In this document: positions 9,006 through 16,900 of the stretch, piece by piece
How positions within the stretch are numbered: the first letter of the stretch is position 1
Layout of the letters: every line of letters begins with the position of its first letter
DNA from: Zygnema circumcarinatum
Lineage: Eukaryota > Streptophyta > Zygnematophyceae > Zygnematales > Zygnemataceae
Direction: 5' to 3'
DNA length: 44,181 bases
Assembly: GCA_037447605.1 (NCBI GenBank)
Contig: CM074814.1
Location: 439,616 to 483,796 of the forward strand
The notes under the pieces: model-generated
What the model was told of the DNA's origin: nothing
Database searches by the model: none
The model's input: only the letters and a program-made list of their open reading frames with translations
Program-made: the position numbers and the translations under genes

Positions 9006-10496
9006 ATGGAGGCAGTTTTGAAGGAATTTGAAGATATAACAAAGCCTTTGGTTTGCAATCCAAATCAGATTTTAACAGAAAACGATTGTCACACCGAAAA
9101 GTACGAAAAGGCAGCAGGCATGTATTTTTTTTTCTGTTTTCTCAACGAAATTGTGTTTGATCTCCTTCTCATGCTACAATTTTAGCATTATCTTTTCTTT
9201 ACCATTCTTTGTATGTCAGGATTCTTAGATGAGCGGGACGTCTCTAATTTCTTATGGTTGTAAAATGCTTGCGGCGTTTTGGCAGAACTTTTCACCTTTA
9301 CTCTACCTTCAGCTTGTCCTTGGTGAACCGATTCTGACTAACCTACTACTTTGCCCATCCCCTTTTCCTTCTTCAACTAAGTTCGAATAATATTCAGCAA
9401 TGACTCTCTCCCTGAAGTTCACTATTGCACACTCATGATATGGAGACTGTTGCTATTACTGGTGCCACAAAAAACGCTTTCAGTGACAGATGTAAGCGCA
9501 ACCCTATAAGCTAACAATGCTTTGTCATGTTTGTTTTTGAATGTCTGCTGCGAATGCAGATATTTTAGCGCAGGAGCTGCTTCAAAATTCCGAATATATC
9601 CGAAGCACATTATTGCCTCTCTTTGAGAGACTGATTTCTCTCGAAGTTGAGGCTGTCTGCGGCATTCTCGAATGTGTCAAAGCTAGGCACGTCACATTTG
9701 TGAAAGCAGGTAATGCCTTGGCAGCCGATAACTACCAATGGCTGCTTTCAGATATCCTAAAGGATGGCTACCGAACAAGGAAAGCCATGATCCTCACATT
9801 CTTGGTGGAATCGCTAAATCTGGAAAGTTCAGCGTCTTCTTTTCGTTCAGAATGTGTTCCAACGTCAGCATATCTTGTAACGCTACTCAAAGCGTCCCTT
9901 GATCTCGACGCAAAATTCCAAAAGAAATTTTAATGAATATTTTGAGCAAGCAGCTGTACAAGGTCAAGTTGCAGGACCTGCAGACGTTGAATAGTTTGAC
10001 CGTGCAGAATTTGTTTAGTCGATGCTCGGTCGCTTTAGGCAAGCAAGAGCCAGTGACTTTGGCTGACGTCATCAGCACTGTGATTGAACTGTTGGACGAC
10101 TACCTAAATTGGATAGTTCATCGAAACGAAAGTTGTAACGTAAGGGTCTTTCTCAAACTGCTCGAAGCCGTTCCTGCGAAGGAGAGGCTGAATTGCGACA
10201 AAATTTATGAAGCAATCGACATTCTCCTGTTGAAACAGCCTGGAGTTCGAAGTGATTTCCGTATCCGCTTGTGTGCATATCTGGATCCATTCAAGCTATC
10301 AGTCTCAAAAGCGGAAGATGCCGTGCAAAACCGAAGAATGGTATTGCAGCTGAGTTTCTTTTCCTCGCTATATTTGACAAAAAGGCAAGCAGAGCAGCCC
10401 AAGCAAGCAAACAAGCAAGCAGCAAGCAGGCAGCTCGAGTCACTTCATAATATGGTGAGTGCAAGCAGACTTTGTTCAACAGATGGGATTGCTTGA
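9006..10496 (+). pseudogene. NPH3-domain gene, copy 3, frameshifted
   Basis: Exon 1 is 9006-9117 (37 aa plus one base, GC donor CAG|GCATGT); exon 2 begins at 9560. The NPH3 landmarks are all present, but the frame breaks near 9910-9913. Where copies 1 and 2 have GC-T-GAAATT, this copy has lost one base, so frame one stops at TAA 9931-9933. The rest (NILSKQLYKVKLQDLQTL to the end) continues in another frame to TGA 10494-10496. Near the C-terminus a CAAG/CAAA run (10383-10433) inserts extra Lys/Gln/Ala residues in frame. The deletion could be a sequencing or assembly error, since the remaining frame stays open for more than 180 codons. An in-frame donor ATG|GTGAGT at 10454/10455 could splice to the membrane exon at 11080. 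Confidence 0.75.
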
Positions 10497-10811
10497 AGTC
10501 GACATTTGAGGATGATACATGAGGGACGATGTTGAGGAGACATCTCCTGGGGTTGGGTCGAAAAGCATGCGCGCGAATGCAATGGAGAATAATGAAATGA
10601 ATGAATTGTACTGATCTCTCTATTTATTTGAAAATGCGAAATGATTCGTGGTGTGTGTTTTCTAGTTACTGCTTGCTAAGTCCTGAGTGATGACGAATAA
10701 GCAAGGCGTGAGATTTTCCGTTATCTGTCATTTTATGAGCTGTCGACGTATGTTGCTTTAGTACAGATGGCAGTAAAATGGAACCCCTACTCTCGAGAGT
10801 AGGATTGCTTC

Positions 10812-10819
10812 TATAAATA
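10812..10819 (+). promoter_or_regulatory. Possible TATA box before membrane exon copy 2
   Basis: TATAAATA lies about 260 bases upstream of the second membrane frame, in sequence absent from the equivalent place after copy 1. If real, it argues that the membrane protein has its own promoter here rather than being an NPH3 exon. The call is from the motif only. Confidence 0.25.
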
Positions 10820-11079
10820 CCATGATAGTATTAATCTTGTAGCAGATATGTGGTGTCAGGCACCTCTCACTCGTTGCCCTCCTCGCCTTCCCGCTCTCTC
10901 TCCTCCTCTCTCTCACCCTGCCTCTCTCCACAACGCGACTTCCTTTCTCTTATATTGTCTCGTCCCTCCATCAATTTCCTGCCCTCCCTCCCCTTCTGCT
11001 TCTACTTCTAATTTTGAGATCTCTGTCTTCTATCCATAATTAGAAACTAACAGAATGAAAGACCGTGGGTGTTGAGCAG

Positions 11080-11424
11080 GCAATTTGGCTATCGGGTCTT
11101 TTTCTTCTCCTCGTTTCCATCCTGTTCCTGTGCCGTTCTCTTTGGATGTGTGAAAATGCCGGAGCCCCCCTGCATGAACTGTATGATTCCTTCACCCGTT
11201 CCCACTATCCCTCCGCTGAAGAAATAGTCGCTGAAGTGAAGAGCTCCCTTCCCCCTCTTCCCTCTCTTCAAGTCCAACTCGCTGAGATGACGGGCATTAC
11301 TTGGGACGAAGTTCGGCCCCACGTGAAACGGTTCGCGCTTGATGCTGTCAAAACCTTTCGAGCTCTGCAAGCCGAAGCGGCCGCTGTATGGGGTAACTTG
11401 CAAGAGGAGAATGAAAAGAAGTGA
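11080..11424 (+). CDS. Single-pass membrane tail exon or small membrane protein, copy 2
   Basis: An open frame of 114 aa, homologous to 4161-4613. It has a hydrophobic start (AIWLSGLFLLLVSILFL), one copy of the motif EEIVAEVKSSLP where copy 1 has two, and the conserved tail HVKRFALDAVKTFRALQAE. As in copy 1, no in-frame ATG precedes it (the nearest ATG is out of frame) and a CAG|GCA acceptor sits at 11079/11080, in phase with the donor at 10455 of NPH3 copy 3. The difference from copy 1 is an in-frame loss of one repeat, and most other changes keep the frame, so the protein frame seems to have been under constraint. Function unknown. Confidence 0.5.
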   Translation, partial: AIWLSGLFLLLVSILFLCRSLWMCENAGAPLHELYDSFTRSHYPSAEEIVAEVKSSLPPLPSLQVQLAEMTGITWDEVRPHVKRFALDAVKTFRALQAEAAAVWGNLQEENEKK

Positions 11425-11697
11425 AAGGGGGAGAGGAGCTTGTAATGGTAGATACGACGGCCATGACCATGACGACCTTACTGTTCTATGAGTGGCTGAG
11501 AGAGGTGAAGTGGAGGTGAGCTGCTCTGCAGATTAGCTCTTGTATCTATGTAGATGTACGAGCCGGACGGAATGTATACGGACGGTACGATCGATTTGTG
11601 TGGGACTTGGTATGGGATAAACATAGATTGGAGAAAAAAAGAAGGGTAGTGATATTTCCACCCCTTTTTTGGATCCAAACACCCCTTCCCGGTCGGG

Positions 11698-13007
11698 CAG
11701 ATTTCAAAAAGGATTAAAAACGAAAAATATTTTTTTCACACCTTTTTGGAATCGATACCCATCTTCCATCGGCACATTTTATTTTTGCGAAACAAGGAAA
11801 TAATCCGTCACCCCATTTTGAATATCTCGCCCATTTTGAATATTTCGCTTACTGTCTAATCACGTTATAGTGACATTGTTCTTATGAACAGCATGGATAT
11901 ATTGACTTTTTTTCCGAGAACGGAATTACACCATTGCAGATCCTGCGCCAGTAGTGATTGTTACTATATATTCAAAATGTCGATATTATTCACCCATGTA
12001 TTGGAATATGCGTTACAAATATATTACGATCGTATACATTATCGATTAATATCGTTAGATATCGATTTGTTCGTACATATCAATTTGTCCGTACACATGC
12101 TCACTAGGGTTCGTACATATCTACTCACGTGACGACTGCTCAAAAGTACAATGTACGGTATCAAAGTCAAAAACATATGTAATAACATTGTTACTATAAA
12201 TGTGAAATGACAAACGGGTCATTACCGATATAGTGACACAAATGTGTGGGGACCGACACAGTCACTATAACGTGATTAAACTGTACTTGAATTTCTTTTC
12301 ACGCGTGCGGTTTTTTTTCACGCGTGCGGTCAATCGCAGCCGTCGATTCCCTCGCAGATCGCAACACGGCAGATCACTATTTGCTCTGCAGCCGGGCTCG
12401 GTCACAGCGAATGGCAAGTGCCCACGTATCCCGCCAAACTCGTCTCAAAAAGTTTGTTCGTACATGTGTCGTACGGTCGCAACTTTGAGGAACCCAATAT
12501 TTCGTACATTTCGAGTTTGGACCAATCAACGTTTTCCACGTCAAAAAATTAACACGTGGTAGATGTTTATTGGCTGAGAGTTGACAATGCACGAGATCTC
12601 GGACCGAGGGACGCGCGCACTCGCTCGTGCGATCCGGCTTTGGCGGGACTCGTGGGCGCTTTCCATTCGCTAAGATCGAGCCCGGCTGCAGATCGAACGG
12701 TGATCTGCAGTGGTGCGATCTGCGAGGGAAATCGACAGCTGCGATTGACACGCACGTGTGAAGGACGGACACCCGCGAACGATCTCGTGGCGGACGGATC
12801 TTCCGCTCCGAGCGGATTCGGGCAGGCAGATATTTCTTTCCCTCAAAAAAAAAATTCAGGAAGGCGGGATACAGTATTCAAAATGCGGTGACGGGGTATC
12901 ATTTTCCTTGGTTAGCAAAAATAAATCAGCCGACGGAAGAAGGTGGGTATCGATTCCAAAAAGGTGTGAAAAAAGCATTTTCCGTTTTTAATCCCTTTTG
13001 AAATCTG
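11698..13007. mobile_element. Foldback-type non-autonomous DNA transposon
   Basis: Long terminal inverted repeats. The left end reads CAGATTTCAAAAAGGATTAA from 11698, and the reverse complement of the right end reads CAGATTTCAAAAGGGATTAA from 13007. Both continue with TTTTTTCACACCTTTTTGG and TCGATACCCA through about 130 bases. A second matching pair lies inside, 12325-12440 against 12770-12620, sharing TCAATCGCAG, CCCTCGCAGATCGCA and GCAGCCGGGCTCG. No transposase frame is present. The place is empty after NPH3 copy 1, which brackets the insertion. A target-site duplication was not clear, so the superfamily is unassigned. Confidence 0.8.
11852..12283. mobile_element. Nested MITE-like element inside the foldback element
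   Basis: Both ends carry TAATCACGTTATAGTGAC in inverted orientation (about 11857-11874 and 12261-12278). It interrupts the left arm of the foldback element, so it inserted later. The AT-rich interior (432 bases in all) has GTTCGTACATA repeats and no open frame of note. Confidence 0.65.
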
Positions 13008-13029
13008 AGCGCCTTGGGTGGGAGGGAGG

Positions 13030-13425
13030 GAGGGAGGACCGCGACCTTCCTTCGGACCACTTTGTATGGAAAGGTAGAGGCCGCTTTTCTGCAGGGCAGA
13101 AGTGCGCTGTAGGAGGGACTAGTGAGTAGGGTTGCTCTGTAACTGTAATGGGAACTAGAACTGAGACTGGTCCATGCTGCCGTGCTGGAACTGTTGGTAC
13201 GCGTGAACTGAGCAGGGAGCAACGATAATCGTCCTTTTGTTTAGGCTGAGCAACCACCTGGAGTTCCACTGATGACAGTTTCCTAACGAGCTCATCGAGG
13301 TTGTCCTGTACATAAATACCAACACCTTTTCGGCTTGTTTGTTCTTTCAGTGTTTTGTTTTTAAAAACTTTCCTCAGAGCATTTGATAGTGTGCGGATAC
13401 CGTTTGTCTTGTTGACAAAAGCAAC
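13030..13425 (+). repeat. Segmental duplication, 3' flank unit B
   Basis: The counterpart of 4790-5215. It begins with a GGGA run directly after the foldback element and keeps the same order of blocks up to the GTTTGT.TTGTTG...AAAAGC segment. Confidence 0.85.
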
Positions 13426-13924
13426 GGCTGTCCAATGCCCCCCCTATGTTTACGTGGAGGGGGGGTGGGGGGGACTACTAGGATGTCCTGTTCAGGAAGG
13501 GCATGTCAGCCAATCACGGAATTGCCATGTGTCTTATCGTCTCAATGTGTGTTACCAATGGCAAGCTTCATTCTTTTTGACGCTCTTACCTCCACAACGG
13601 CCAAAGCTAACGGCACTTCTGCCCAAGGCGAAGATGGCCCAACCATGGAAAACGGTAATGGTGGCACAGACCTATCTTAGAGGTACTTTTTTCTTTTTCC
13701 AAAGTACAATTCCTGGGCAGATCTGTGTAGCCATCAGATACAGATTTTGCAGATCTGGAATCCCTTGGAAGAGAGACTTGGAGAACGAAAAATATTGGCA
13801 GTGAATTAAAGTCAGTGCAAATTCGTCAGCAGTACCTGTACAGATTGAGACTTTCGTGACTGTTCCGTTAAAAAAAACCCTTCAAACTACTAAAAACGCA
13901 AAAAACTCTACATGTCAGCTTGTC

Positions 13925-16900
13925 TCACAACGTGACCCTCGTTCTTTTGTACATTTCTCTCCGTTGATTTTCACAACGGGGGCACATGTACTCGCGTCCG
14001 TCGACCTTCACATAATCCTGCAAATAAAAATTGTTTTGAAACGTATAGTAAAAAAATATTACAATTGAATGATAAGGACGATAGGGCACGAGGATTGAGT
14101 GGCGGAGAGGGAGTGGGAGGGGAGGGGCAGAGCGAGTAGGAGGGGGAGAGAGAGAGGGCGAGTGAGGGAGAGAGCAAGAGAGAGGAGGGGAGAGGCGGAC
14201 ACTTAGAAGTTCCTTATACTCACCTTGAATGACCCAAGTCCCTCCCTCTTGTCGCACTCAAAGTGGGCCCATTCTTGGCAGGTTCCGCAGTTCACCCAGT
14301 CCCCTTCTGTGCCTCTGCTCTCCCTCCCGCGAAACAAGGAAGACAGAAATTGAAGAAGACAATTGTTATTTTCAAATGGGCTTTTTAAACTAATTATTGT
14401 TCTATTTTCTTTTCAATGTTTTCTGAATCTCTGCCAGAAAGAATAACCATCCCTCTCCCCGCCCGCCCTCTCACTCCCCGTTTTCCTCCCCACCTACGTC
14501 CTATCCCTCCCACTCTCGCTCCCCCTCTCTCCCTCTCCCTCCTCTTCCCCCCTCCTCCCTCGCCATCTCCCCGTCCCCCTCCCAACCTCCCCCCTTTCCC
14601 AACCCTCTCCCAACCTGCCTCCCCCCTCTCCCTCCCCCTTTTTCCTCCCCCTCTCCCTCCTCTTCCCCCCCTCCCATCCCGTCTTCGTCCTCTCCCTCCC
14701 TCCCCTTCTCCCACACCCACTCCTCTCTCGCTCCCTCTCCCTCCCTATCTCCCCCTACCCCCTCACCCCCTTCCACTACCCCTCCCTCCCTCCCTCCCTC
14801 CTCTCCCTCACTCTGTTTCCTCTCTCGCGACGGAGCTGCCTCCGACCCGGCGCTCACCTCTTGCATATGACGCAGCACTCGGAGGCCACATCGTTGTGCG
14901 CGCGCTCGTACTCGAGGAGGTACACTTCGTAATGCTTCTTCAGCACCGCGCTCACCGCCTGCCCACAGCGTTCTTTTTAGTTCAGTTCAGTTCCGTTCAG
15001 TTCATTTGAATTGAGTTCAGTTGAGTTCAGTTACAATCACTAGTTCAGTTCAGTTCAATTCAGCTCAGTCCAGTTCAAGTTCAGTTCAGTTCAGTTGAGC
15101 TAAGAATATAGATACGAAGAAAATTGTAGAATCAGTTCCTCAATTGTAATGGATGCAAACTCTGATTCTCGAACCTCTCACACCAGCTTTCCACTGCCAA
15201 CAGTCACAAGTCTCCCCCTCTCTCTCCCTCTTCCACTCTCCCACCCCGGCATCTCCTACCGTAGCTTTGTTAGAGCTTGTGTGGTTTCTCATTCTCGGAA
15301 AGATCTGGCCCTTCCAATTGATTCCGTTCCGAACCAAAAAGCCCCCTCGTGACACGACCTGAACGGAACAGAAACAGGACAGCCACATGGAAACACACAT
15401 GACGTGCATAGAACACAGTTTGCAACCGCAAACTGACCGAGAAACTTTAATCGTTTTGGACCTTCCGTGGGTATTCACAATTCGACAATGTCGATTCCCC
15501 ATGTTTGCAGAGAAAAAGAAAGTACTCCTCTCCCCCCTCTCTTCGTTTACTGAATTCCCTTCCCCACTTTTCTCGTCCCCACCTCTCCCTTTACTTTTCT
15601 AGTTTTACCTTTTTTTTCTTCAGCATACCTCACGGTAGAGATTGTAGAGGTCCAACCGGCTGCCATTAAAGTAGGCAGGGGGGAAATTTTTGGCCCCGCC
15701 CGATGGAACAAGACGGTGACGATTATGTGATTGCAGGAAACGTATGAGGTCGAGGATGAACTCCTCCTGCGGAAGGGAGATGGGAGAGGGGGGAGGGGAG
15801 AGAGGGAGACGGGGGAGAAGGAGAAGGTAGAAAGGGAGAGAGGGAGAGGGGTAACAGAAAGAAGGGAGTGAGAGAGGGTTCGGGGAGAGAGAGAGGGAGA
15901 GAAGTGGGTGGAGAGAGAACGATGGGTGAACGAAGAGGAAGGGCAGGAAAAAGTCAGTTGAGGAGGTCAATTCGCATGTCAGATACGTAGGTAATGGAGG
16001 ATAGAATAACTCAATACCCTCTCTCAACCCATCTCTCCCTCCCTCCCCATCCTGCCCCTTCCCTCTTCCTCTCCCTCTCCCTCTCCCTCACCCCCTCTCC
16101 CTTCCTTTTCCCCCGCATCTGCCCCTCCACTCGTCAGGCCTCTCCCGTCCGTCTCTCCCAATCCACTCTCCCCTCCTTACGCCCCCTTCCATCATTAAGT
16201 ACTGTTGAAACCTTGATAAAGTGAACAGGTTGGCAAAACCCTAAAGCTCACCTCTGAGCATGCTCGAATCGGTTTCCTGCTGCAGCCATGGAGCCCATAC
16301 ACAGTTTCATCTCCCAATCGAGATTTGCCACCCGGCATACTACTGTCCTCCCTCTCCCTACTTCCCCACTCTCTCGCTCCTCCCTCCTCTCTCCCCTCCG
16401 CTCTTCCGTCGGCTCCCCTCCCAATGCCCTCCTCCCCCTCCTTCAGCGCACTCCTTTGCCCCTTCCCTCTACCGCTCCCTGCATTTCCACCATGGCCTTC
16501 ACTCTCACTTTCACTCTCACTCTCTCCCACGCTCAGAGCTCCCCTCTCTTCCACTACCTGCTCTGCTTCTCGCTTGTAGAGGTCCGTACGAGGGAACGGA
16601 ATTGGCTGCATGTAAGCAGGTAAACGGGGCCGCATGGAACACTCGATTGGACTGCTCCCACTCTCTCTACCTCTCCTTCCCTCTCCCTTCCGCTCGTCAT
16701 CTCTCCCTCCCTCTCTCCCACTCCCAAACTCTCTTCCCTCTCCAAAACTATGCCCTCCCTCCCTCCTCTCTCCACTTTCCCCAGAGCCCCCCCACACCCT
16801 CTTCTTTGTCATAGGGACGGGTCTCCACCAATCAGGAAGCGACACCTGTCGACATTCCGCTTCCTGAGGAGTTTCACGATCCGGACTTTTAGTAGCCGCG

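Larger units (their letters stand above)
11425..13924. other. 3' flank of NPH3 copy 3 split by a transposable element
   Basis: No gene. 11425-11697 is flank, 11698-13007 is a foldback element (separate entry), and 13030-13425 is the duplicated flank. 13426-13924 holds a G-rich stretch at 13457-13473 and otherwise nothing I can name. Confidence 0.55.

Noticed and set aside
13021-13037. Target-site duplication of the foldback element
   Set aside because: The GGGA run at the right edge has no clear matching copy at the left edge, so no duplication is claimed.
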